From Helicobacter canis (GTDB lineage: Bacteria; Campylobacterota; Campylobacteria; Campylobacterales; Helicobacteraceae): a stretch of DNA of 64,000 nt. Shown here one piece after another: positions 56,201-64,000 of this stretch. Numbering within the stretch: position 1 is the stretch's first letter; the number at the start of each line of letters is the position of its first letter. The stretch spans positions 558,001 through 622,000 of the forward strand of contig NZ_UGHV01000001.1 of NCBI RefSeq assembly GCF_900451095.1, written 5' to 3'. Both the position numbers and the translations under genes were made by a program. Under the pieces are notes generated by a model. That model worked only from the letters and a program-made list of their open reading frames with translations, did not search any database and had not been told where the DNA came from.

Positions 56201-56953
56201 AGTGGGCTAATCCTTGGGGCTTCTACTTCTTATGGCTATGGGACTTATAATGCTGATTTACTTACAAATCACAGCCACAATGTCAATGCAGGATTCTACT
56301 CTAGGGCATTTATCGCTAATCACGAGATAGACTTCACTGCAAATTACACCCTAGGGATCAATACTGAAGATATTAAAACAAGAGAGAATCCATTTTTACG
56401 ATCATTAGAGCAAGGCTATGCCTACAATACTCACGCTATCAATATCAATGCCAACTATGGCTATATCTTTGGCACGAATAACAAATCGCTTGTCTTTAAG
56501 CCTATGGGTGGGCTTAGCTACTACTATATCAGTGTAGGAGAGCTCAATGGTGGCAATAAATTTATCAACGCCAACCCAGAATCCACTTTTACACCTAACT
56601 CTAGCAATATCGCTATACAAAGCCCAGATACACAAAGACATCTCCTAGCCCTAAATCTAGCCTTAGAGACAAGGCAGTATTTCTCTCAATCAAGCTATTG
56701 GTTTATCAACATTGGAGCGCAAAAAGATCTCTATATCTCTAATGGCAATAGAGAGAATGTGCGATTTGTAGGGAATAACTCTCTAAGCTATCGTAGCAAT
56801 GATGGACTAAACACACATCTACTAGGCACAGCAGGTGGAGAGGTGCTACTAGGCAAGCAAACTTTCATCAACTTTGCTCTAGGGTCAAAGATAGGACTAA
56901 GCTATAAAGACATTAACCTTACAGCAAACCTAGGGGTAAGGTATGTGTTTTAG
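53219..56953 (+). CDS. VacA-type autotransporter adhesin/toxin-like protein
   Basis: Up to 1244 residues. No ATG is usable; a stop lies just upstream of a TTG at 53219, and GTG codons at 53231 and 53234 are the likely starts. A signal sequence ends near SYAQS (about residue 35). The passenger (about 36-960) is a repetitive beta-rich region full of NLT, DST and GD turns. The C-terminal beta-barrel (about 980-1244) matches the Helicobacter VacA-family autotransporter unit: GTLYGLNAGYDRFIPLGESG, SYGYGTYNAD, LSYRSNDGLNTHLLGTAGGE, LSYKDINLTANLGVRYVF ending in Phe. Three cysteine pairs lie before the barrel. No protease motif or repeat insert is visible. It may be an adhesin or toxin; function unknown. 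Confidence 0.88.
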   Translation: MWGCVVELGFYAKCSAVLRSSVLCAFCLSVPSYAQSAQDIGGDVYRLSSTDKSEADIFYAKGQNPYSITGSNFTQNYNNGTLVFGNTQKAENTNRDDGIHFGNGGWTGYVTGTFNAKEVYLTSRLGTGNNTGAGAGATLVFNASENLTAQGLTVDMWSNTQGDSLTLTSQHDIALKSSNFKIKGSNSELKISAKNKLEADNFTLEMPSNSEKVVVNFSGDTIEFKNSKLNIAGPDIAWNKNETKFSAESSLSFADTTTNIQGDSLVFESKNGDIKISGGSTTLNSGTLSKDAYINFTAGKNIDIANLTATLFSGKGQFIAKAGENLSIKNLNLHGNVGTAVNETYATFEANTINLDKAEIYSTRGINNATDNAGAFVVKFIAKDSITLKDTNIKLTNQLEGVGSADYAVFESGGDLTHTGKLTTATAQQTWGGATFDFSKVKGKASVGDMEIVAANVKMNKDFAAKSLVVQKRNTNGGQDGLGTKLWAMESGKYKFDSITLNDGTDLAADTARMTFVNESGGNAFVKDSTLELGSLSVGVKGGFYASNIHHTTATNITLHSNSTASFHNLTLTPGGQIIMDATNTQLVLDNQFINGKNEAGVLELGVSIKDSNLHNGYGKPILAITNAGNNLENIHFKAGEVKRLIDAGEIKYNFVDSSGQTSLIHCDGSEKEKCESIKNLIGIYAGNMPTQDPNNPDYTKDRFDLKAIGLKYEKVLTYNYIGLKISSDNANNPYQIGDIRYYLYEKCGQECIEQIGSISNTATITQGVQTQLSGDGKEIYVYEYTDSSGKLNKIFCNSNDTEQCKKDNKIDDSNGSITLTQSNATQVESDVYDWLNFLSIYDKGITWTGANVLNYDLDFFLQTANQLNNTLDQLASIDRKTSTSSSTRLAADIARSNRLVKLSNFSPNSTNNAFAALKAKALAKLPHYAESSTIASDATPRKNPAFLYKFSNRHDFMNNIWATGIGSTTFVKNGHGTLYGLNAGYDRFIPLGESGLILGASTSYGYGTYNADLLTNHSHNVNAGFYSRAFIANHEIDFTANYTLGINTEDIKTRENPFLRSLEQGYAYNTHAININANYGYIFGTNNKSLVFKPMGGLSYYYISVGELNGGNKFINANPESTFTPNSSNIAIQSPDTQRHLLALNLALETRQYFSQSSYWFINIGAQKDLYISNGNRENVRFVGNNSLSYRSNDGLNTHLLGTAGGEVLLGKQTFINFALGSKIGLSYKDINLTANLGVRYVF

Positions 56954-56985
56954 GGTGGATTCTAGAGTGTGATTGGGGGTAGGGT

Positions 56986-59541
56986 GTGCAGGATTTGGAG
57001 GAGTTTTTAGTCAGTCTTGTGGTAGGTCGGCGCGATCTGCCTAAGAAATTTGCCAGCGTGTATGAGCAGCTACGCTCTTGCGGGGCGATCGCCAAAGATA
57101 GTGCGCTGCATAGGCTCTCACCAGCTTTCATCATCGCTAGAATCCACAAAAACAAAGGCGGCGTATTTGCGCATAATATCGCTAGCCCTAAGGCAAAGGG
57201 ACTGCGCTTAGGGCGTGGGCGCAATGGAGCTAGCACTTTAGCTAATGGTGATATAGCACTGCTTTTGATACGATCTAAAGATTCTAGGATCATCAAAGTG
57301 CTAAATCGCCATAGCACGCCCGCTTCAAGGCTTGTATGCCTAGCGCAAAAAAAGGGCAAAATCATCGGCATAGACTGCAAAAGCCTAGAATCCATACCTC
57401 TGCCCTTTTCGCAAAAATCGTTGCGAGCTTTGCCTAAGCACTGCGTGCTAGTATATCAAGGCACAGAGATTACAAAGATCTTAGGATCTTTGCTTGATCC
57501 TAGCATTGATGAGCATATAATCTTAGATAAATATAACTTTGCCAGCGACTTTAGCCAGCAAGCCAAAGAATTTGCTAAAAGCTTTGGGATTGTTGATGTG
57601 GGCTACTATACAGATAGGGTCGATCTCTGTGATAAGCCCTTCATCACCATTGATCCAAGCGATGCCAAAGACCACGATGATGCGGTGTTTTGGGAGCAGG
57701 ATTCTCACACGCTCTATATCGCTATCGCTGATGTGAGCGAGTATGTCGCGCCAAATACCGAGCTTGATATGCAGGCTAGATCGCGCTGCTTTAGCCTATA
57801 CTTCCCGCATATCTGCTACCCTATGCTGCCAAATACTTTAAGCCAATCACTTTGCTCCTTGCGTGCCAATGAGCCTAAACTAGCACTTGTGTGGGAGATC
57901 GTGCTGCATAAGCGCACTAAGCTGCCGCGCTCTGCTAGGCTGTATGAAGCAGTGATCACCCCTAGGGCAAATATCAGCTACGAGCAGGCACAAGGCATTT
58001 TGGATTCTAGTGGGGAGAGCGAGCTTGCTTGGCTGCGTGATTTATATAGCAACACACAAAAGCTTAAGGCAAAGCGATTAGAGAGCGGCTATGATTTTAT
58101 GAGTGTTGATAGGACTATGAGACTAGATACACAAGGTGCGATAGAATCTATCCACATACACACTGCCTGCCCCAGCCACTCACTCATAGAAGAGTCAATG
58201 CTTTTGGCAAATATCTTAAGCGCGCAGGTGTTGGCGGATTTGTGTGAAGAGGGCGGGATCTATCGTGCGCACGAGCCTCCAAGTGATGAGCGGATTTACG
58301 CGCTGTTTTCGCAAGCCAAAGAGCTAGGCTACACGATTCCCAAAGGCGACTTCCACGCCCAGATACAAGCCTTGCAAAAAGATGCCCTAAAGCGCGGAGA
58401 AAACGCACGCGAGCAGCTTGACACGCTCATCATAAAATCCCAAAAAGAAGCGCGATATACGGACAAGAGAGAAGCACACTTTGGGCTAGGGTTTGCAGCC
58501 TACACGCACTTTACCTCGCCTATCCGCCGATATAGCGATCTAATCGCGCATCGCTTGCTAAAAACCCTAATGCGCGATTTCCCCAAGCGCACAATCACGC
58601 TGCAAAGTGGCGTGAGCCTAGCTAGCAAGACACGCAAGCAAATCGCCTATATCCTAGAATCTAGTGGCGCGATTATCCCGCTACTCAATGAAAAAGAGCG
58701 GCAAATCGCTAGGGCGGAAGCGGAGTTTAAAGACAGAAAATACACCCGTTTAGCTAGTGGGCTTGTGGGCGAGTGTGTTGGGGTTAGGGTTGTTGATGAG
58801 CGGTATCCGGCGTTAGGTGTGATCTGTGCGGGGGATTTTAATGTGGGGGATTCGGCTTTACTAAAGAAACATCGGCTATCGCCGAGCGCTTTGCTTGTTT
58901 TGCGCGATAAATCGGGGATTTCATCGCCGCGCTTGTGCGATAGACAGCCAAGTCTTATCTCCGCGCGCGGCTCGAAAACAAGCGAAGCGGTGCAAGGCGA
59001 AGCCGAAGCAGGTTTCTTTAGTAAAAACCCCGATTTCTCATCGCAAATCCTAGAATCCCAAAGCGGCTTTACAAAATCAGCCCAAGCCTTAGAATCCACT
59101 TTTTTAAATTGCAGACAAGAAATACAAAAAATGGATTCTAAGGAAAATGTGGATTGCCACGCGGACAAGTCCGCTCACAATGACAATAAAAACGCGATAT
59201 GTGAAAAAGTGGATTCTAGCAAGCAAGCCCACTTTCTATCATCGCGAGCCTTGCAGCAGCAAAGCGTGGCGATCCATACACACAACGCCCAAGACACAAG
59301 CCTAGAATCCACTTTTGATAATCCCAACGCCAAAACGCAAAAAGTGGATTCTAGGAAAAACGCCCGGAAAAACGCCCAAAGTGTAGAAAGCAGCAATGCC
59401 AAAAAAAATCCAGCCCTTCTCCAAGGCGCACGCGTAGTTATCACACAAGCTCCTTGTGAGCTTATGCGCGATGAGCTATACACTGCAGTGATAGAGCGAG
59501 TCGATCTAATCGCTGCGAAAATCTATGTCCAAATCCTCTAA
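56986..59541 (+). CDS. rnr: Ribonuclease R with about 190-residue repeat-coded insert
   Basis: A 3'-5' exoribonuclease. 851 residues from a GTG at 56986, against about 645 in H. pylori. The catalytic RNB domain is complete: ITIDPSDAKDHDDAVFW (about residues 220-235, the acidic metal site), LPNTLSQSLCSLR, YRAHEPPSD, and YTHFTSPIRRYSDLIAHRLL. The S1/OB domain starts after IPLLNEKERQIARAEAEF and is interrupted at about residue 620 by the insert. It resumes with LLQGARVVITQAPCELM and ends VDLIAAKIYVQIL. The insert is one C element with E inside it, then B and A elements. Its stop overlaps the convergent OMP gene. Confidence 0.95.
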   Translation: MQDLEEFLVSLVVGRRDLPKKFASVYEQLRSCGAIAKDSALHRLSPAFIIARIHKNKGGVFAHNIASPKAKGLRLGRGRNGASTLANGDIALLLIRSKDSRIIKVLNRHSTPASRLVCLAQKKGKIIGIDCKSLESIPLPFSQKSLRALPKHCVLVYQGTEITKILGSLLDPSIDEHIILDKYNFASDFSQQAKEFAKSFGIVDVGYYTDRVDLCDKPFITIDPSDAKDHDDAVFWEQDSHTLYIAIADVSEYVAPNTELDMQARSRCFSLYFPHICYPMLPNTLSQSLCSLRANEPKLALVWEIVLHKRTKLPRSARLYEAVITPRANISYEQAQGILDSSGESELAWLRDLYSNTQKLKAKRLESGYDFMSVDRTMRLDTQGAIESIHIHTACPSHSLIEESMLLANILSAQVLADLCEEGGIYRAHEPPSDERIYALFSQAKELGYTIPKGDFHAQIQALQKDALKRGENAREQLDTLIIKSQKEARYTDKREAHFGLGFAAYTHFTSPIRRYSDLIAHRLLKTLMRDFPKRTITLQSGVSLASKTRKQIAYILESSGAIIPLLNEKERQIARAEAEFKDRKYTRLASGLVGECVGVRVVDERYPALGVICAGDFNVGDSALLKKHRLSPSALLVLRDKSGISSPRLCDRQPSLISARGSKTSEAVQGEAEAGFFSKNPDFSSQILESQSGFTKSAQALESTFLNCRQEIQKMDSKENVDCHADKSAHNDNKNAICEKVDSSKQAHFLSSRALQQQSVAIHTHNAQDTSLESTFDNPNAKTQKVDSRKNARKNAQSVESSNAKKNPALLQGARVVITQAPCELMRDELYTAVIERVDLIAAKIYVQIL
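58848..59353. repeat. Nested C(E)-A-B-A repeat cluster inside rnr
   Basis: The C element spans 58848-59058 because E sequence (TAAAGAAACATCGGC) is inserted between its left arm GGATTCGGCTTT and GCGCGATAAA, and a matching E arm sits in its right half. An A pair (about 59095-59142), B elements (about 59150-59185, 59237-59275) and an A pair 59305-59353 follow. Stop-free in the rnr frame. Confidence 0.88.
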
Positions 59542-60158
59542 AACACATAATCATACATAAAGAGTATATGCACTTCTTGATAGTCTCTAGTAGGCGTGCT
59601 AGGTAGGGTAAGCTTAGTTAGCGGATATTTCACGCCAAGCTCTAGGCGGTGTGCTTTGCTAAATAGCACGCTTATGCCGCCATTGACAAACGCGCTAAAG
59701 CCCTTTGCTAGCACAGAATCTAGCGCATTTGGATCTTCTTGCACCTCTTTGCCATATACCCCAATCCCAAGCCCAAATCCACCAAACACCCCAAAATCCA
59801 CCCCCCCTAGTGTATAAAAATACGATACCACATCACTATTGACAAGAAAATGCGAAGTTGCGATACTCTCAATCCCTGTGGGACGCACACTCATCGTATA
59901 GTCTAAATACAGCCGCACAATTAGTGGTGTAAAAAACCTATACTGATACCCACCTCTCCCAGATACGCTTAGGGCAGGGTAGGTGGTGGGCTTGCTATGT
60001 GGAGTGAGATCTTGCTGGAGTGCTAGCAATGCTCCTGCCCCGACAAATACTTGTGAAGTAGGGGTTGTAAATTTAGATTCTAGTGGGGTTGCTTGTAGCC
60101 ACGCTAAGCACGCTAGGGCTACTAGGCTAATTCGCACTATGCTACGCACTTGTTGCAT
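59538..60158 (-). CDS. Small Helicobacter outer membrane beta-barrel protein
   Basis: 206 residues from ATG 60158 (AGGAT upstream; an in-frame GTG precedes). A signal peptide ends near residue 25 (LAWLQATPLESKF). The rest has alternating hydrophobic strands (VFVGAGALLALQQD, GVDFGVFGGFGLGIGVYG, GFSAFVNGGISVLF, RLELGVKYPL) and ends in Phe (LFMYDYVF), the signal for outer membrane barrel insertion. It resembles the small Helicobacter OMP family, but I cannot give the member. Its 3' end overlaps rnr by 4 bp (convergent). It is 8 bp downstream of hefC and may be co-transcribed. Confidence 0.78.
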   Translation of the reverse strand: MQQVRSIVRISLVALACLAWLQATPLESKFTTPTSQVFVGAGALLALQQDLTPHSKPTTYPALSVSGRGGYQYRFFTPLIVRLYLDYTMSVRPTGIESIATSHFLVNSDVVSYFYTLGGVDFGVFGGFGLGIGVYGKEVQEDPNALDSVLAKGFSAFVNGGISVLFSKAHRLELGVKYPLTKLTLPSTPTRDYQEVHILFMYDYVF

Positions 60159-60166
60159 CACTATCC

Positions 60167-63100
60167 TTATGCTAGCATTTGATCCTTAGAGACTTTATAG
60201 AAGCGTTTGATTTTATCATCGATTGGGGCTAGGATTCTGTAAAACACAGGGACAATCAGCAAGCTTAAGAACATCGAGACAATAAGCCCCCCAATCATAC
60301 AAATCCCAATGGCTGATTTCATCGATGAGCCCTGCCCTGTGGCAAAGGCTAGGGGCAGCATACCAAAGACCATAGCGATAGTTGTCATAAGGATCGGGCG
60401 CAATCGCAGCTCACCAGCTAGTAAAATCGCTTCAGCTATGCTATATCCCTCTTCACGCTTTTCATTTGCCACATCAATAAGCAAGGTAGCGTTTTTCCCC
60501 ACCATACCAATGAGCAAGATAAGCCCCATAAGCGAGAACATACTAAGCGGCTGCCCCACAAGCCCCAACGCGAAAAATGCACCTGAAAAGCTTAGGGGCA
60601 TTGTTACCATAATGATGATTGGCTCTAAGATAGATTCATACAAGGCAGCTAGGATTAGGTAGATAAGCACAAAGGCAGTTGCCACAGCTATGGCAAAGGC
60701 TTCTTGCGTCTCTGCTAGATTATCTGCCTCTCCGCTAAAGACATAGCCCACGCCCTCGCTCGCCCATTCACTGCGCTTTTCATCAATGGTGCGCAGCAAG
60801 GTCGCTAGATCTACCTTTTTGCCATCTTTGACCGCTGGGTTGGCATAGATAGTGATACTGCGCTGGCGATTGTAGCGATTGATGATAGAAGGCGTGCTAG
60901 ATTGCTCTATCTCTACAAGCCCATCGATAAAGATGCTCTCTCCATTAGCAGTTTTAATCTGTATGCGCTTAATGTCTTCTACGCTTAAGCGGCGATTATC
61001 CGGCACGCGCAAGGTTATGCTGTATTCCTTGCCATTTTCTTTGTAGTAGCCTACTTTATTTTCCCCGGCAAATGCCGAGCTAATCGCCTGCCCTATATCT
61101 TGGGCGGTTATGCCATATTGGTTGGCATTTTGGCGTAGGATATGCAAGCGATACTCCGGCGTCCAGTCAGACACACTCTCGTGGTAATCCACCACACTGC
61201 CTTTAAGCGCACCTTCAAGCAGCATAGACTTAAGCTTTGCCGCACTCTCATCAACTAGGGTTTGCGATGGCGAGTAGATAACTACTTGCAAGGCAGAGTT
61301 ATCGCCACCGCCGATAAGTGGGACTTCTGCTGGGATAATCACAAGCCCATTTGCCTCAGGCAAGCCATAAAGAGTTTTTGCCATATCTCTTGCCCAGACA
61401 AATTGATCGACCTTGCGATGCTTTTCATCTTTAAGCTTGACATAGATTTTAGATTTGTTGGTGTTTTGCGTCTTGCCATAGGCGACTTGAATGGTGGTGT
61501 ATTCTACATTGGTAGAATCTGCCATAATGGCTCTTTGCAGGGCTTCGGTCTTTTTGCGCATATCATAGATACTAATACCCGGCTTTGTCTGCACCCAGAA
61601 ATACATCTGTGAGCGATCTTCTTTAAGCATAAAATCCATTCCAAGTTTGCTTAGCACGACAATAGAGCCAGCAAAGATACCAAAGACTAGGATTGTTACA
61701 ATGGTCTTTTGCTTCATCACAACTTTAAGCGTTTTGGCATAAGCATCTTGCATTTTGACAAAGTATGGCTCACTCCAGTGGTAGAATCTAGACTGCTTAG
61801 GGCTTACTACAAGAGAGCTTACCATAGGCACCACAGTCATTACTACGATATAGGAGACGCCAATGGCAAGGGCTACGGTGATCCCAAAGCTTTGGAAAAA
61901 CTTGCCGATAATCCCAGACATATTTCCCACAGGGATAAAGACTGAAAGCAGCATCGCAGAAATAGCAAAAATCGCAAAGGCGATTTCACGCACACCTTCA
62001 TAGGCAGCCTCGCGCTTGCCCATACCGGATTCTAGCTTTTTGTGGATATTTTCTATAACGACAATCGCATCATCAATGATAATCCCAATGGAGAGCGTGA
62101 TCGCCATCATTGTAAGCATATTGAGCGAGTAGCCCATCATCTGCACAAGCGCAAATGTCCCAAGCACAGAAATCGGGATAGAGATCGCTGAGACAAGCGT
62201 GATTGTTACATTACGCAAGAAGACAAACACAATGCTCACCGCCAAAATCCCGCCCAAAATCAAATCCACTTCAATATCGTGCAAGCTTGCGCGGATAAAC
62301 TCTGTGGTATCTAGAAATGTCCGCACCTCATAGCCCGGGCTTACTGCTTGGATCATTGGTAGGGCTTTATACACACCATCGGCTATGGCTATGTCATTTG
62401 CCCCAGAGATTTTCTGCACCTCCATAATTACCCCGCCCACACCATCAAATGCCGCGTAGGTTTTATACTCTTCTAGCCCATCTTCTACCACGGCAATATC
62501 GCGGAGCAGGGTATTATCCGTGATACGGATATCACCGACTTTTTCTACACTTTGGCTATTGCCATCGGTGGTGATGGCAAATTCATTGGTCTCATTGACG
62601 ATACGCCCGCCATCAAGCTCGGTGTTTTCTCTACCGATAGCTTGGGCGATTTGTGCGTAGGTGATGTTGTATTTTGCCATTAGGGTTGGGTCGGGGTAGA
62701 TTCTCACTTGTCTCTCGCGGTAGCCATTTAGCTGCACGCCTCCTACACCGCTTACTTTTTGTAGTTGAGGCTTGATGATATTATCGGCGTGCTTCATCAA
62801 ATCTGGCTGGGAGTGGGTCGCACTGCTAAGGAAAAGTGAGATGATCGCCTGTCCGTTGGTGTCGATTTTGTCAATGGCTGGTTTGCGAATATCTGCGTCT
62901 GTAAAGGTAACTGATGAGACTTTGTTGATGACATCACTTACTGCTTGGTCCATAGGCTTTTCAAGCTGGAATTGCACGATGACAAGGCTAGTGTTGCGCA
63001 CGCTCATTGATGTAACTTGCTTTAGTCCATCAATGCCCAGCACTTGCTCTTCTACTTTATCAGTTACTTTACTCTCAATGGTTGTAGGAGACGCTCCCGG

Positions 63101-63247
63101 ATACACGGTGCTAATTAGCACGATTGGGAAGTCGATATTAGGGAAGAGAGCAGTTGGGATCTTTTTAAACCCAAGCACACCAAAAAATATAATCCCTAGC
63201 GAAAACATCAGGGTCGCGATAGGGCGATTGATAGCGAATTTATACAT
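60167..63247 (-). CDS. hefC: RND efflux pump inner membrane protein HefC
   Basis: Multidrug resistance pump of the AcrB/HAE1 family. 1026 residues, the length of H. pylori HefC. N-terminal helix NRPIATLMFSLGIIFFGVLGF, the porter domain with TVYPGASPTTIESKVTDKVEEQV, and the transmembrane proton-relay region IGIIIDDAIVVIENI with the Asp-Asp pair in helix 4. The second half repeats this layout, ending with GMLPLAFATGQGSSMKSAIG and GGLIVSMFLSLLIVPVFYRI. The ribosome site AAGGAC precedes the ATG. hefB is 39 bp upstream; the TolC partner hefA would lie beyond the right edge of the window. Confidence 0.95.
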   Translation of the reverse strand: MYKFAINRPIATLMFSLGIIFFGVLGFKKIPTALFPNIDFPIVLISTVYPGASPTTIESKVTDKVEEQVLGIDGLKQVTSMSVRNTSLVIVQFQLEKPMDQAVSDVINKVSSVTFTDADIRKPAIDKIDTNGQAIISLFLSSATHSQPDLMKHADNIIKPQLQKVSGVGGVQLNGYRERQVRIYPDPTLMAKYNITYAQIAQAIGRENTELDGGRIVNETNEFAITTDGNSQSVEKVGDIRITDNTLLRDIAVVEDGLEEYKTYAAFDGVGGVIMEVQKISGANDIAIADGVYKALPMIQAVSPGYEVRTFLDTTEFIRASLHDIEVDLILGGILAVSIVFVFLRNVTITLVSAISIPISVLGTFALVQMMGYSLNMLTMMAITLSIGIIIDDAIVVIENIHKKLESGMGKREAAYEGVREIAFAIFAISAMLLSVFIPVGNMSGIIGKFFQSFGITVALAIGVSYIVVMTVVPMVSSLVVSPKQSRFYHWSEPYFVKMQDAYAKTLKVVMKQKTIVTILVFGIFAGSIVVLSKLGMDFMLKEDRSQMYFWVQTKPGISIYDMRKKTEALQRAIMADSTNVEYTTIQVAYGKTQNTNKSKIYVKLKDEKHRKVDQFVWARDMAKTLYGLPEANGLVIIPAEVPLIGGGDNSALQVVIYSPSQTLVDESAAKLKSMLLEGALKGSVVDYHESVSDWTPEYRLHILRQNANQYGITAQDIGQAISSAFAGENKVGYYKENGKEYSITLRVPDNRRLSVEDIKRIQIKTANGESIFIDGLVEIEQSSTPSIINRYNRQRSITIYANPAVKDGKKVDLATLLRTIDEKRSEWASEGVGYVFSGEADNLAETQEAFAIAVATAFVLIYLILAALYESILEPIIIMVTMPLSFSGAFFALGLVGQPLSMFSLMGLILLIGMVGKNATLLIDVANEKREEGYSIAEAILLAGELRLRPILMTTIAMVFGMLPLAFATGQGSSMKSAIGICMIGGLIVSMFLSLLIVPVFYRILAPIDDKIKRFYKVSKDQMLA

Positions 63248-63286
63248 TATAGTCCTTTGTGGTTGTCCTTATGCTAAGCCTAGAAT

Positions 63287-63994
63287 CTAGCGTATTTTGA
63301 TAAAGCCATCGCCAAAGAGTCCGGGGGTCATCGCGTTATCCACGGCTGCTTCAGCAGTCATTTTGCGTGTAGTGGTATCAATTGCCGGATAGATTTTAGT
63401 AATGGTAGCAGTCTTTTTCGCACCACCGCCATCAATGCTATATTCATACAAATCCCCTACACGCACTTTGTCTTGATATTTAGAATCAAACTGCAAGACA
63501 ATTTTCTTGCTTGTGCTTACAAGGCGCAAAAGTGTCGTAGAAGCACCGCTTACTCCATCGCCTACTTCGATCTTCTTCTCTGCGATCACGCCATCAAAAG
63601 GTGCGCGCAAGATACTTTTGTCATAGCTTGATTGGTAGTAGTTGTAATCAGCCTCTAGCTTTTTGAAGTTTGAGTGGTATTGATCTAGGGTGTTTTTATC
63701 TATCACATCAGCACTTTTGCTATATCGCTCATATTGCTTTTTGGCAAAGATATATTGCTCTTTGATCGCTTGGAGCTGGGCGGATTTGTCTTTATTGGCA
63801 AGGGTGAGTAGCACATCGCCCTTTTTCACAGCAGTATCGACATCGACTAGGATTTTATCCACAATCCCGCCAGAATCAAGGGCTAGATTGGCATCTTGCA
63901 CGGCTTTGACATTAAAGATCGCATAGACTTCCTCTGCATAAAGCGCACTTGCACAAAGCACGCTTATCACCATTGTTTGTAGAATCTGCTTCAT
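63287..63994 (-). CDS. hefB: RND efflux periplasmic adaptor HefB
   Basis: 235 residues, the size of H. pylori HefB and shorter than E. coli AcrA. A signal peptide ends near residue 20 (LCASALYAEEV). A biotinyl-lipoyl half-site (ALDSGGIVDKILVDVDTAVKKGDVLLTL), an alpha-hairpin (about residues 70-120) and the returning ILRAPFDGVIAEKKIEVGDGV are present. It joins HefC to the outer membrane channel. The ATG is close to the window edge, so its ribosome site is not seen. Confidence 0.93.
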   Translation of the reverse strand: MKQILQTMVISVLCASALYAEEVYAIFNVKAVQDANLALDSGGIVDKILVDVDTAVKKGDVLLTLANKDKSAQLQAIKEQYIFAKKQYERYSKSADVIDKNTLDQYHSNFKKLEADYNYYQSSYDKSILRAPFDGVIAEKKIEVGDGVSGASTTLLRLVSTSKKIVLQFDSKYQDKVRVGDLYEYSIDGGGAKKTATITKIYPAIDTTTRKMTAEAAVDNAMTPGLFGDGFIKIR

Positions 63995-64000
63995 TTTTTC

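Overview
The window comes from a Helicobacter-type Campylobacterota chromosome. This rests on the RpoD, MraY, GlnA, DapD, short Pgi and HefB/HefC proteins, the ccdA-pyrC-like and carB/gap neighbourhoods, a VacA-type autotransporter, and G-tract phase-variable glycan genes. The high use of CTAG-containing codons and the moderate GC suggest a non-pylori, perhaps enterohepatic species (H. canis is a guess). There is no phage, plasmid, transposase or CRISPR.

Layout. 1-4.8 kb: a leftward nikA-nikB-nikC-nikDE nickel ABC importer. 4.97 kb: tRNA-Lys(CTT). 5.1-11.4 kb: a leftward carB - YrdC-like - membrane protein operon. 11.6 kb: gap1. 13.4-19.5 kb: a leftward surface polysaccharide cluster (O-antigen ligase, GT2, two DUF4422 transferases, UDP-galactopyranose mutase). 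19.7-27 kb: rightward mraY-murD-valS-EamA. 27.6-32.6 kb: leftward rpoD, a glycosyltransferase and an alpha-1,2-fucosyltransferase. 32.8-41.5 kb: msrA, glnA, a VWA lipoprotein, dcuB, ccdA, pyrC-like, hinT. 42-53 kb: AI-2E permease, a GtrB/GtrII glucosylation pair, gap2-pgi, pgpA-patatin, an AEC carrier and dapD. 53.2-64 kb: autotransporter, rnr, a small outer membrane protein and the hefC/hefB efflux pair.

Two overlays dominate. First, the window is full of small palindromic repeats. A is a pair of inverted AAAAGTGGATTCTAG units. B is bounded by TGTCATTGCGA and CGTGGCAATCCA. C is about 121 bp and D about 125 bp; both start GGATTC and end CTAGAATC. E and F are minor forms. They fill the intergenic gaps and also sit in frame, without stop codons, inside housekeeping genes: carB, murD, valS, rnr, pgpA and a YrdC-family gene, plus three glycan genes. 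They lengthen these proteins by roughly 90-250 residues. The arms of each copy are complementary to each other but differ between copies. The octamer GATTCTAG is also strongly over-represented within ordinary codons. Second, five poly-G tracts and one promoter poly-A tract make the glycan genes predicted phase-variable; four of the five G-tract genes read as OFF in this assembly.

Start codons were refined with Shine-Dalgarno sequences. All functional calls are from reading the translations; no search was run.
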